From Hymenobacter sp. 15J16-1T3B (lineage in GTDB: Bacteria; Bacteroidota; Bacteroidia; Cytophagales; Hymenobacteraceae), in assembly GCF_020711235.1 (NCBI RefSeq), contig NZ_JAJFAV010000002.1:124001-188000 (forward strand): 64,000 nucleotides of DNA. The letters are read 5' to 3'. Positions 53,946 to 63,552 of this stretch are shown in pieces (the stretch's first letter is position 1; the number at the start of each line of letters is the position of its first letter). Position numbers and translations under genes: made by a program. A model generated the notes under the pieces. That model saw nothing but the letters and a program-made list of their open reading frames with translations, was not told the DNA's origin and made no database searches.

Positions 53946-54160
53946 CGTCATTGCGAGCGAAGCGCGGCAATCCTTCCTCTAGCAGCACCGCCGCTCCAAT
54001 CCTTGCTGACCAACAACAGCCCCGCCCGAAACTTCGCGTCTGGCGTTTCGGGCGGGGCTGTTGTTGGTCGAGTGGTTTTCGGTTTGTGCCAGTTAGGCCG
54101 TCGTGCTTCCTCGCAATAACTACCGGTGCTACCGTCGAGTGCCTCACAATAACGGCTGGG
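53946..54160. repeat. Composite dispersed repeat between convergent genes (second copy)
   Basis: Outer repeat cgtcattgcgagcgaagcg at 53946 onward, matched in inverted sense by two degenerate copies at about 54090-54118 and 54122-54158, around the perfect hairpin 54008-54069. Same plan and placement as 6661-6920. Nothing coding is visible in 53876-54186. Confidence 0.7.
54008..54069. terminator. Bidirectional 25-bp hairpin
   Basis: Perfect 25-base stem (54008-54032 with 54045-54069) between the convergent PepSY and TerC genes. Confidence 0.8.
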
Positions 54161-54186
54161 GCTGCCGTTCGCCGCCGGTGACGCCG

Positions 54187-54963
54187 CTAGGGCAGGCGCT
54201 GGTGGCGGGGCACGTTGAAGAGCAGGGAGGTGGCCAGCGGCACCAGAAACATGAGCACCGTCAGCACCGTCAGGCCCACGTCGGCGGCTTGGCTTTCGAG
54301 GAAGATGCTGACGGGGTGCTTGGGCTGAAAATGATCGAACAGCGACAACACCAGCTTCAGGCCCAAGATGCCGATGACCAGAAAGGCGGAGGTTTCGAGG
54401 AAGGGGTAGCGCGCCATCAGCAGCACGAAGGCCTGGGCCACCAACCGCATGGCCAGAATGCCAATGAAGACCCCGATGCAAACCAGGATCAGGTTGTCGG
54501 TGAAGGCGACGACGGCAAAGACGTTGTCGATGGAAAACGCTAGGTCCATGAGCTCAATCAGCGCCACGGTGGCCCAGAACTGCCCAAAAGCACCCAGCGT
54601 GCGGCGGTACAGCCAGCTTTTCTCCTTCACCGGCGCGTCGTTGTCGTCCTCGTCCGCGCTGCGGCCCTTGGGCCGAAACTGCTGGTAGCAGAGGTAGAGC
54701 AAGTACAAGCCGCCCAGGGGCTTGAGGTACCAGAAGTTGATCAGAAAAGACGCGAACAGCAAGCAGATGCCGCGAAACACGTAGGCCCCGATGATGCCGT
54801 AGCGCAAGGCTTTCTGGCGCTGCTCCTTGGGCAGGTCGCCGACCATGGTGGCCAGCACCGCCGCGTTATCCACGCTGAGCAGGCTTTCGATGATGACCAG
54901 GTTGCCGACGATGGCCGCTGCTGCCAGCGGGTTGTCGAGAATCTGTTGAAGGTGGACGTTCAT
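54187..54963 (-). CDS. TerC family membrane protein
   Basis: 258 residues, about seven helices. Metal-site motifs IIESLLSVDNAAVLATMV and DLAFSIDNVFAVVAFTDN are the duplicated [ED]xxLSxDN signature of TerC/Alx. Relatives export manganese. A cytoplasmic acidic loop (SADEDDNDAPVKEK) separates the halves. I looked for a yybP-ykoY Mn riboswitch in the 135-base leader and found none. Confidence 0.93.
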   Translation of the reverse strand: MNVHLQQILDNPLAAAAIVGNLVIIESLLSVDNAAVLATMVGDLPKEQRQKALRYGIIGAYVFRGICLLFASFLINFWYLKPLGGLYLLYLCYQQFRPKGRSADEDDNDAPVKEKSWLYRRTLGAFGQFWATVALIELMDLAFSIDNVFAVVAFTDNLILVCIGVFIGILAMRLVAQAFVLLMARYPFLETSAFLVIGILGLKLVLSLFDHFQPKHPVSIFLESQAADVGLTVLTVLMFLVPLATSLLFNVPRHQRLP

Positions 54964-55098
54964 GCAGCAGAAAACCGCGGACGAGCCGAAAAGTCCGGCC
55001 GCATCCCCGGCGAGGGGGTAAAATGCAAAACAAGCGGTTTTACGCCGGCCGGCGGCGCAGGGTGGTAAGCTCGGCCGTCAGCCGGCCCGGACGGCGGC

Positions 55099-56538
55099 TT
55101 AGTTCAGCCCCACCTTGCCCTTTACCGACTCGAAAATCTTGACCGAATCGAAGCCCACGCCGCGCTTGAAAACGAGTTCCATGCGACGCAGTTGCTGGAT
55201 GTCCTGCTCCGGGTCGCCGTTGATGAGCACCAAGTCGGCCTGCTTGCCGGCTTCGATGGAGCCGATTTCCCGCTCGCGGCCCAGGTACACGGCCCCGTTC
55301 AGGGTGCTGATTTTGATGGCCTGCACCGGCGTAAACCCGGCTTCCACCAGCAGCTCCACCTGGCGGCGGTTGGCGTAGCCGGCAATGGTGCGGCCGGCCC
55401 CCGTGGGGTCGGTGCCCGCCACGAGCAGGCCGCCGGCGTCGTGAAACTGCTTTTCCCAGCCCAGCTCTTTCTTAAACAGCGCCGCGCTGGCCGAGTCTTT
55501 CTTCTGATTCAGCTCCCAGGTCTTGGTTTCGCGCTCCTGCAGCTGCGGAATCAGCGCCTCCAGCCCGCCGCCCAGCACGACTTCGCGGCCGGTGTAGGGC
55601 TCAAATACCGGCAGGGTGGAGGTCAGGGCCACCTTCCGGCTGATGAGCAGGCGGATCAGGCTTTGCATCTCGGGCGCGTTGGCGGGCAGTTGCAGAAGTC
55701 CTTTGCGGGCGGCGGGATAGTCGCAGTTGTCGGGCTGCTTGCCGGCGGCGAAGTCGGAGCTGGCCATGAAGCCGTGCTCCAGGTTGTCGATGCCCAGTTC
55801 GGCGGCTTCGCGGTAGCTGACGGCGCAGAGGTGGCCCGTGACTTTGAGCTGGCGCCGGTGGGCTTCTTGCACCACGGCCGCGAGGTCGGCGCGGGTGGCG
55901 TGCATGTACATCTTAAAGGAAGTGCAGCCCCGGTCGGCCCAGAAGGCGGTGGCGCGGGCGGCGTCCGCCGGGCCGTTGATGGTGTTCAGGGCCGGAATGT
56001 CCATGCCGGGCTCCTCCATATAGGGCGCCGTCACGTCGATGTCGGGCCCGATGAGCTTGCCCTCGGCCACCATGCGCTTGATGGCCAAATCCGTCTGCGG
56101 CTCGATGCTGCCGGCGGTGCGGATGGTGGTGGCCCCGCCCGCCAGGTACAGCCGCGGGAAGGAGTAGGGCATCTGCGCGATGTTGAAGTACTGGCCCGTG
56201 GGCATGGTGTAGTAGAGGTGCTCGTGCAGCATCACCAGGCCCGGAATCAGCGTTTTGCCGGCGCAGTTGATGACCTGCGCATCCTTGGGCACCTTCACTT
56301 TCTTGAGCGGCCCCACCTGCTCGATGCGCCCGTTGCGCAGCAGCACGGTCTGGTGCAGCTGCGCCGGCCGCCCCGTGCCGTCGATGACCTTGGCATCGGT
56401 GAGGGCAATGAGCGGCGCCTCGGTGCGGATGAACTCGCGCGTTTGGGCAGTGAAGGCGGGCTGGGTTTGGGCCTGCGCGGCGGCGGGCAGCAGCAGGGCC
56501 AGGGCGAGGCGGAGCAGGCGGTTTGGCGAGGGTAGCAT
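55099..56538 (-). CDS. Exported amidohydrolase
   Basis: 479 residues with a signal peptide (LRLALALLLPAAAQAQ). Beta-lactam-like N-terminal strand domain (LIALTDAKVIDGTGRPAQLHQ), metal motif LVMLHEHLYY (HxH), TGHLCAV and LEHGFMAS (His ligands), and Asp in LLVAGTDPTGAGRT. Metal-dependent hydrolase of the imidazolonepropionase/prolidase-like group. Substrate unknown. ATG 56538 begins the signal peptide. Confidence 0.9.
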   Translation of the reverse strand: MLPSPNRLLRLALALLLPAAAQAQTQPAFTAQTREFIRTEAPLIALTDAKVIDGTGRPAQLHQTVLLRNGRIEQVGPLKKVKVPKDAQVINCAGKTLIPGLVMLHEHLYYTMPTGQYFNIAQMPYSFPRLYLAGGATTIRTAGSIEPQTDLAIKRMVAEGKLIGPDIDVTAPYMEEPGMDIPALNTINGPADAARATAFWADRGCTSFKMYMHATRADLAAVVQEAHRRQLKVTGHLCAVSYREAAELGIDNLEHGFMASSDFAAGKQPDNCDYPAARKGLLQLPANAPEMQSLIRLLISRKVALTSTLPVFEPYTGREVVLGGGLEALIPQLQERETKTWELNQKKDSASAALFKKELGWEKQFHDAGGLLVAGTDPTGAGRTIAGYANRRQVELLVEAGFTPVQAIKISTLNGAVYLGREREIGSIEAGKQADLVLINGDPEQDIQQLRRMELVFKRGVGFDSVKIFESVKGKVGLN

Positions 56539-56640
56539 AAGCAACGGTGGCGCAAGGAGCAGCGCGCAAGTATACGCAGCGGCCCGGCGCCGCTGCCGCG
56601 CGGTTGTTGCGGCGCCGGGCCGCCTCGCGTCCGGCACCCG

Positions 56641-57480
56641 CTACGGCTCGGAGCGCAGCCGCCCGCGCCAGTAGGCAAATTCGCCCTCGGGCAGAAACCA
56701 GCTGACCTCGCCCCGCTGCGGCCGCATCATGCCCCCGAGGCGGGCGTAGCCGCCGAAGGTGCCGCCCCAGGGCGTGGGCACGCCGTGCCCGTTCACGTCG
56801 CGGAAACGGGCCGGGGTGTACACGCGCACCACTTCGCCCTGCGCCCCGAAGTGAAATTCCAGGCTGACCGTGGTGGAGCCGTCGGTGAGCGTGGCCAGGG
56901 CGCGGTGTTCGTCGAGGGGACTCCAGCGCACGCCCTGCCCGGGCAGCAGGGCCGTGGGGTACCACACCGCCTCGGCCAGGTAGCGCAGCAGGGCGCCGGC
57001 GTTGAGGTCGGGGCGGCCCGCCTCATCGACCACCGGCACCACCCCCGCGAAAGCGTCTTGCATGGCGCCGGCGCCGCCCAGGTAGGCGTCGCGCACGCGC
57101 ACGGGCAGCACGGGCAGCAGCCAGATGCGCGCATCCCAGACGAAGCCGGGCGGCATCGTTTGCACGTGGTGGTCGGCCGTGAAGGGGCTCCAGGGCGCGT
57201 CGGGGGCCGTGCGAAACTCGCCCTGCTCGTGCAGGCGCGCCCGCCGCACCGGAAGTTGCCCCGGCGCCAGGGCGAAGCGGAAATAGCGCGCCACCGGGGC
57301 GGGCAGCCCCGCCAGCTGTTCGGGCTGGTATGCGGGCGGCGCGGCCGCGGGCTGGTCGAGCCGGGCCACGGCGCGGGTGGTGGCCCGGTTCCAGCGCAGC
57401 GTGCCCAGGGCGGCCACTCCGGCGGCCGCGGCTAGCAATCCGCCGGCGACGCGGCCGGCCACTGTTACCCAGTGTTTCAT
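56641..57480 (-). CDS. Conserved membrane-anchored protein (DUF6544/DUF6920-like)
   Basis: 279 residues. One N-terminal helix (VAGGLLAAAAGVAALGTL), then a conserved domain: LPAPVARYFRFALAPGQ, TMPPGFVWDARIWLLP, VRDAYLGGAGAM, RYLAEAVWYPTALLPG and PTPWGGTFGGYARLGGMM. I believe this matches a DUF6544/DUF6920-type family; role unknown. ATG 57480. Divergent from kbl with 245 bases between; TAGCTTTG at 57649-57656 may serve kbl. Confidence 0.75.
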   Translation of the reverse strand: MKHWVTVAGRVAGGLLAAAAGVAALGTLRWNRATTRAVARLDQPAAAPPAYQPEQLAGLPAPVARYFRFALAPGQLPVRRARLHEQGEFRTAPDAPWSPFTADHHVQTMPPGFVWDARIWLLPVLPVRVRDAYLGGAGAMQDAFAGVVPVVDEAGRPDLNAGALLRYLAEAVWYPTALLPGQGVRWSPLDEHRALATLTDGSTTVSLEFHFGAQGEVVRVYTPARFRDVNGHGVPTPWGGTFGGYARLGGMMRPQRGEVSWFLPEGEFAYWRGRLRSEP

Positions 57481-57725
57481 GGCAATCAGCAATTGGTTTT
57501 GGTGGTGGGTGCCGCTACGCTGCGCCCATAGCCGTCGGGCGGCCGGTGCGCCGCCGCACGGACCCGAAAGTAGAGCCCGCGCCGGCCCGAAACCATGACG
57601 TTTGTCGCCGGCCGCCGCGCCCGCTCGCCCCGACAATCCCGTAAGCCGTAGCTTTGGGTAGGCCGCCGGTTTGCCGCTGGCCGGCCGTACCTTCGCCCAC
57701 CGATTTCCCCTCAGTTCCCAACCGC

Positions 57726-58973
<1,248 letters not shown>

Positions 58974-59001
58974 GGCTGCACCGCAAATTGATTTTCGCCC
59001 G

Positions 59002-59030
59002 AGGCCCGGTTGCGCAAGCAGCCGGGCTTT
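59002..59030 (+). terminator. Terminator of kbl
   Basis: Stem aggcccgg / ccgggctt followed by TTG-rich sequence, 28 bases after the stop. Confidence 0.6.
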
Positions 59031-59115
59031 GTTGTTGGCAGCGGAATTTGTGGGCCAAGTCCGATAAACGTTACCTTCAAGAGCTGCCCCGCCTCCTGTC
59101 ATTCCCGCCTTTGCT

Positions 59116-60354
59116 ATGAAATTGCCCGTTGTTATTGCCTGGCTTTTGGCCACCGGTACCGTCTCCGGCTTGCTAACCACACCGCCGGCCGAACGGTCGG
59201 GCACGGAAGTAAGCCTGGCGAGTAAAGCCGGCATCGTCACCGGCGCCGACCAAACCGAGGCCTACCTGCCGTACCTGCGGGGCAAGCGCGTGGCCGTGCT
59301 GGCCAACCCCACGACCATCATCGGCAAGCGCCACCTGGTCGACAGCCTGCAGAGCCGCGGCGTGCACATCGTGAAGGTGTTCGGGCCGGAGCACGGCTTC
59401 CGGGGCAACGCCAGCGCCGGCGTGGTGGTAGCCGACGAAAAAGACCCGGCCACCGGCATTCCCATCATTTCGCTCTACGGCAGCAAGCGGCAGCCCTCGG
59501 CCGCGGACCTGGCCGACGTGGACGTGCTGCTCTACGATTTGCAGGACGTGGGCTGCCGCTTCTACACCAACATCAACGCGCTGCGCAACCTGATGGACGC
59601 CTGCGCCCAGAACGACAAGGAACTGCTCATCCTCGACCGGCCCAACCCCAACGGCTACCTCGTCGACGGACCCGTGCTCGACATGCAGCTCAAGTCCGGC
59701 ATCGGGCAATTTCCCATTCCCATTGCCCACGGCCTCACCGTGGCCGAGTTTGCCCAGATGGCCAACGGCGAGAAGTGGCTGCCCGGCGGCAAGCCCTGCC
59801 GGCTCAACATCATCCCGGTGAAGAACTACCGGCACGACATGGAGTACATGCTGCCGGTGAAACCCTCGCCCAACCTCAACACCCAGCAAAGCATCCTGCT
59901 CTACCCGTCTACCTGCTTGTTCGAGGGCACCGTGCTCAACCACGGCCGCGGCACGCAGTTTCCCTTCACCGTGCTCGGCAGTCCCGCCCTGAAGGGCAAG
60001 TTCGACTTCGCCTACACGCCCGTCAGCATTCCGGGCATGAGCGAGACGCCGCTGCACATGAACCAGGTCTGCTACGGCCTGGACCTGCGCCAGTACGACA
60101 CCCGCGAGCTGCGCAAAACCGGGCGAATCAACCTCGACTGGATGATTACGCTCTACAACGCCTACCCCGATAAGGAGCATTTCTTCGACCGCACCCAGAG
60201 CAAGGAAATCGGCAACATCAACGGCCTGGCCGGCACGCTCGACTTCAAAAAGCAAATCGAGGCCGGCAAATCAGCGCCGGAAATCCGGGCCTCCTGGGAG
60301 CCGGGGTTGAGCCAGTACAAGCAGATGCGGCGCAAGTACTTGCTGTATAAGTAG
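59116..60354 (+). CDS. DUF1343/NamZ-type exo-beta-N-acetylmuramidase
   Basis: 412 residues. Signal peptide, then the family blocks GKRVAVLANPTTIIGKRHLVDSL, FGPEHGFRGNASAG, LLYDLQDVGCRFYT, LDRPNPNGYLVDGP, IPIAHGLTVAEFA and LYPSTCLFEGTVLNHGRGT. NamZ removes terminal MurNAc from peptidoglycan fragments, which would serve cell-wall recycling. Exported. Convergent with the next gene, 36 bases apart. Confidence 0.92.
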   Translation: MKLPVVIAWLLATGTVSGLLTTPPAERSGTEVSLASKAGIVTGADQTEAYLPYLRGKRVAVLANPTTIIGKRHLVDSLQSRGVHIVKVFGPEHGFRGNASAGVVVADEKDPATGIPIISLYGSKRQPSAADLADVDVLLYDLQDVGCRFYTNINALRNLMDACAQNDKELLILDRPNPNGYLVDGPVLDMQLKSGIGQFPIPIAHGLTVAEFAQMANGEKWLPGGKPCRLNIIPVKNYRHDMEYMLPVKPSPNLNTQQSILLYPSTCLFEGTVLNHGRGTQFPFTVLGSPALKGKFDFAYTPVSIPGMSETPLHMNQVCYGLDLRQYDTRELRKTGRINLDWMITLYNAYPDKEHFFDRTQSKEIGNINGLAGTLDFKKQIEAGKSAPEIRASWEPGLSQYKQMRRKYLLYK

Positions 60355-60390
60355 CGGCAGCGGCTGGCCTTGCAGAATTTTTCGGCCTTG

Positions 60391-60975
60391 CTACGGCTGG
60401 CACAGGGCTTCGACCTGCTGGGGCGTCAGAAAAACCCGAAACACCGGCGACGCCGCCGGCTGGGCTCCGATGCGCGCCACAATCCGGCAGGGCGTGGAAA
60501 CGGCGCCCCGGTAATACTGGTACACGTCCACGTCCATGGTCAGGTAGGAGCGGGCCGCCAGCGTATCCGACCAGAAACTGTTGCCGCAGTAGGATTCGGG
60601 CAACGTAGCGAAGCTTTTCCACTGGCCGTCCACCTGGAACAGCAGCTGTACCCCGGCCACCGTGGCATCGATGCGGCCAACGGGTAACGGGTGCGGGCCG
60701 CCGTTGACGGCGTACATCCGGGCGAAATGAATGCCGTGCGGGCCGTAAATCAAAAAGTCCGGCAACAGCTTCAGCTGCAGGCTGTCGGTGGGGCGCAGCC
60801 GCAGGGCCTCCGCCAAGGGCGCGGTCAACTCCTGCTTCTCCTTGAACCAGGCACTCGACGGAAACTCGTAATACCGCGGCGCCTGTTTAGGGGCTGCGCC
60901 GCCGCGCTGGCCCAGCGCCGGCCACGCCAGCATCAGGGTCGGCAAGAGGGCTAGGACGACGCGGGCCGTACGCAT
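60391..60975 (-). CDS. Exported hypothetical protein
   Basis: 194 residues with a signal peptide (VLALLPTLMLAWPALGQ). Polar beta-rich body: YGPHGIHFARMYAVNGGPHPLPVG, VDGQWKSFATLPESYCGNSFWSD, MDVDVYQYYRGAVSTPCRIVARIG; three cysteines. No domain recognised. ATG 60975; stop lies 36 bases from the NamZ gene. The upstream cdaA stop is 25 bases away on the same strand, so it may be the last gene of the folP-cdaA transcript. Confidence 0.75.
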   Translation of the reverse strand: MRTARVVLALLPTLMLAWPALGQRGGAAPKQAPRYYEFPSSAWFKEKQELTAPLAEALRLRPTDSLQLKLLPDFLIYGPHGIHFARMYAVNGGPHPLPVGRIDATVAGVQLLFQVDGQWKSFATLPESYCGNSFWSDTLAARSYLTMDVDVYQYYRGAVSTPCRIVARIGAQPAASPVFRVFLTPQQVEALCQP

Positions 60976-61000
60976 AAGCTCAAAAAACGCCGCCCGTGGC

Positions 61001-61846
61001 TTAGGCCGCCACTTCCGCCGCCGAGCCCACCGACGACGCCGGCGTGGCCGGCCGGGGCTGGGCATCGAAGAGGAACTCGTTGAGCTTGGCGCGCAACTCG
61101 GAGGAGGAAAGATTGCGGAACACCTCTCCGCCGCGCACCAACGACATTTGGCCCGTTTCCTCGCTCACCACCAGCACCACCGAATCCGTCACTTCCGTCA
61201 GGCCGATGGCGGCGCGGTGGCGCAGGCCCATGGAAGCGGGCACGTCGGGGTTTTCGCTCACCGGCAGGATGCAGCGCGCGGCCCGGATGCGGCCCGCCGC
61301 GATGATGACCGCCCCGTCGTGCAGGGGCGAGGTTTTGTTGAAGATGCTCATGAGCAGACGCTTGCTCACGGCCGCGTCGAGCAGGTCGCCCGATTCGGCG
61401 TAGAACTTCAGATCGGAGGCCTGCTGGAAGGCAATGAGGGCGCCGGTATTCTTGCCTGCTAGGCTCTTGGCTGCCTCCACGAAGGGCGTGACGGACATGC
61501 GCTGCAGCGGCGTTTCCTTGCGCCACGAGAACATGCGCATGCGCTCCAGGGCCGTTACCTTGCCGATGTTGAGCAAAAAGCGGCGGATTTCCTGCTGAAA
61601 CAGGATGATGCCCGCCAGCACGCCCACCGACATAAACTGCCCCAGAATCATGGTGAGCAGCTCCATGCCGGCGGCTTTCACCACCAGGTAGACGAGGTAA
61701 ATCGACAGAAAGCCCAGGAAGATGCGCAGGGCCACCGAGCCGGTGAGCAGCTTGTAGATCTGGTAGAACAGAATGGTCACCAGCACCACGTCGACGACGT
61801 CGATCCAGCCGATGCGCAGGAAGCCGATGGCGACGGGGTTAAACAT
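61001..61846 (-). CDS. cdaA: Diadenylate cyclase (CdaA type)
   Basis: 281 residues. Three N-terminal membrane helices, a coiled segment, and a DAC domain with the DGA motif (SPLHDGAVII, 177-179) and RHR motif (MGLRHRAAIG, 209-211). It makes cyclic di-AMP from two ATP at the inner membrane. folP lies 18 bases upstream on the same strand. The C-terminal tail is Ala/Pro-rich. Confidence 0.95.
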   Translation of the reverse strand: MFNPVAIGFLRIGWIDVVDVVLVTILFYQIYKLLTGSVALRIFLGFLSIYLVYLVVKAAGMELLTMILGQFMSVGVLAGIILFQQEIRRFLLNIGKVTALERMRMFSWRKETPLQRMSVTPFVEAAKSLAGKNTGALIAFQQASDLKFYAESGDLLDAAVSKRLLMSIFNKTSPLHDGAVIIAAGRIRAARCILPVSENPDVPASMGLRHRAAIGLTEVTDSVVLVVSEETGQMSLVRGGEVFRNLSSSELRAKLNEFLFDAQPRPATPASSVGSAAEVAA

Positions 61847-61864
61847 GGGCGTGAGGGGTCAGAA

Positions 61865-62746
61865 TCAGGTACTAAGCGTGTTTTCGAGCAGGCGGACGGT
61901 CTGCACGGCTTCGGCCACGTCGTGCACGCGCACGAGGCGGGCCCCGCCGAGCACGGCCAGGGTATTCAGGGCGATGGTGCCGGGCAGGGCGGCGTCGGGC
62001 GTGAGGCCCAGGGGTTTCCAGACGAGGGTTTTACGGGAAAGTCCTACCAAAAGTGGCAAGTCCAAGACGGCGCGCAGTTCGGGCAGCCGGCGCAGCAGCT
62101 CGTAGCTCTGCGTCGGGGTCTTGGCGAAGCCAATGCCGGGGTCGAGCACCACGTCGGCGGCGGGCCAGAGGGCGCGCAGGGCCGTGAGCCGGTCGCGGAA
62201 GTAGCGCGTGAGGCTGAGCACCAGGTCCTCGTCGTAGTCGGTGAGCTGGGTCATGGTCTGCGGGGTGCCGCGCATGTGCATGAGCACGTAGGGCACCTTG
62301 AGCCGGGCCACCGTGGGGAACATCTCTTCGTCGAGCAGGCCCCCGCCGATGTCGTTGATCATGTTGGCCCCGGCCTGCACGGCCTCGTCGGCCACCCGGG
62401 CCCGGAAGGTGTCGACGGAGAGAAACACCTGCGGGAAGCGCCGGCGGATGGCTTCGCAGGCGGGCAGCACGCGGCGCAACTCCTCGTCGGGGCTGATGTC
62501 CTCGGCGCCGGGGCGGGAGGAATAGCCGCCCAGGTCGAGGATGGCCGCGCCGGCGTCCAGCATCTGCTCGGCGCGGCGCAGCACCTCCGATTCGGCGTCG
62601 AGGCGGGAGCCGGCAAAGAACGAATCGGGCGTGACGTTGAGGATGCCCATGACCCGGGGGCGGCTCAGGTCGAGCACGGAGCCGCCGGGGCAGCGCAGCG
62701 TCTGCCGGCCCCGAAATAGCGTATCTTGCGCGGACAGACCAGTCAT
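61865..62746 (-). CDS. folP: Dihydropteroate synthase
   Basis: 293 residues. Signatures VMGILNVTPDSFF (33-44), ILDLGGYSSRPGAE, MINDIGGGL, DPGIGFAKT and LVGLSRKT. It joins p-aminobenzoate to dihydropterin diphosphate for folate. ATG 62746 is used; the longer frame runs through the upstream heptamer repeats (residues reading KHQAPSTKHQ), which are noncoding. Followed closely by cdaA. Confidence 0.96.
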   Translation of the reverse strand: MTGLSAQDTLFRGRQTLRCPGGSVLDLSRPRVMGILNVTPDSFFAGSRLDAESEVLRRAEQMLDAGAAILDLGGYSSRPGAEDISPDEELRRVLPACEAIRRRFPQVFLSVDTFRARVADEAVQAGANMINDIGGGLLDEEMFPTVARLKVPYVLMHMRGTPQTMTQLTDYDEDLVLSLTRYFRDRLTALRALWPAADVVLDPGIGFAKTPTQSYELLRRLPELRAVLDLPLLVGLSRKTLVWKPLGLTPDAALPGTIALNTLAVLGGARLVRVHDVAEAVQTVRLLENTLST

Positions 62747-62754
62747 GGGTAGTT

Positions 62755-62862
62755 GGTGCTTAGTGCTGGGTGCTTGGTGCTTAGTCGGCCGGACAACGGG
62801 CGCCGCCTTCAAGGGGCTGGCGCGGCCCCGGCCGAAGCACTAGGCACTACGCACCAAGCACT
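62755..62862. repeat. Inverted pair of 7-bp repeat arrays
   Basis: Array 1 (62755-62782): GGTGCTT, AGTGCTG, GGTGCTT, GGTGCTT. Array 2 (62835-62862), opposite sense: AAGCACT, AGGCACT, ACGCACC, AAGCACT. They fill the divergent promoter region between folP and the DUF1599 gene, 52 bases apart. Confidence 0.8.
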
Positions 62863-62885
62863 GTTTTAAAAATAGCATTTTCACG

Positions 62886-63440
62886 TTGAACGACCAAACC
62901 CCGCGGCAGTACGACGAGGTCATTGGGCAGTGCCGGACGCTGTTTCTGGCCAAAACCCACGACTACGGCACGGCGTGGCGCATCCTGCGCCTGCCCAGCA
63001 TCACCGACCAGCTTTACATCAAAGCCCAGCGCATCCGCTCCATTCAGGAGAAGGGCACGCAGCTGGTGCAGGACCCCATCGACGACGAGTTCGTGGCCAT
63101 CGTCAACTACTGCGTCATTGCCCTGATGCAGCTGCACCTGCCCGCCGACGCGCCCCTGGACCTCGACGCGGAAGCCGTGGCGGCTACCTACGACGAGGAA
63201 ATAGCCGAAAACCGCCGCCTGCTCTTCGCCAAAAACCACGACTACGGAGAGGCCTGGCGGCAGATGCGCGTGTCGAGCATCACCGACATCATCCTGATGA
63301 AGCTGCACCGCACCAAGCAGATCGAAGACCTGCACGGCCGCACCCTGGCCTCGGAGGGCGTGGAAGCCAACTACCGCGACATGCTCAACTACGCCGTCTT
63401 CGCGCTGATTTTGCGCGGCGCGGCGGAGCAGGCAGGGTAG
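62886..63440 (+). CDS. DUF1599 protein with two tandem domains
   Basis: 184 residues made of two copies of one unit: AKTHDYGTAWRILRLPSITDQLYIKAQRI and AKNHDYGEAWRQMRVSSITDIILMKLHRT, each followed by an EFVAIVNYCVIAL / NYRDMLNYAVFAL helix. HDYG and Asp/Glu residues resemble the metal site of all-alpha NTP pyrophosphohydrolases, so a nucleotide-hydrolysing role is possible. The start appears to be TTG at 62886, as no ATG precedes the conserved part. Confidence 0.88.
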   Translation: MNDQTPRQYDEVIGQCRTLFLAKTHDYGTAWRILRLPSITDQLYIKAQRIRSIQEKGTQLVQDPIDDEFVAIVNYCVIALMQLHLPADAPLDLDAEAVAATYDEEIAENRRLLFAKNHDYGEAWRQMRVSSITDIILMKLHRTKQIEDLHGRTLASEGVEANYRDMLNYAVFALILRGAAEQAG

Positions 63441-63516
63441 GAGGGGCAGAGCGCTGCGCTCAGGATGACGGGCTTTTTTCTCCCCGCCATTTTTCCGTTT
63501 CGGCGAACAATCCGCG

Positions 63517-63547
63517 TTGTCCAGCCGTTTGCCAGCCGCTTACTTTG
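63517..63547 (+). promoter_or_regulatory. Candidate promoter of the DoxX-type gene
   Basis: TTG 63517-63519, 20 bases, TTACTTTG 63540-63547 (one mismatch). It ends five bases before ATG 63553, again implying a leaderless or nearly leaderless mRNA. Confidence 0.45.
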
Positions 63548-63552
63548 TAGAT

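Noticed and set aside
54964-55098. Possible yybP-ykoY manganese riboswitch before the TerC gene
   Set aside because: The leader read on the minus strand lacks the conserved GGGGAGUAG-type core.
63440-63480. Fragment cagagcgctgcgctcaggatgacg resembling the repeat family at 11348
   Set aside because: Too short and too diverged to call; no inverted partner is seen.
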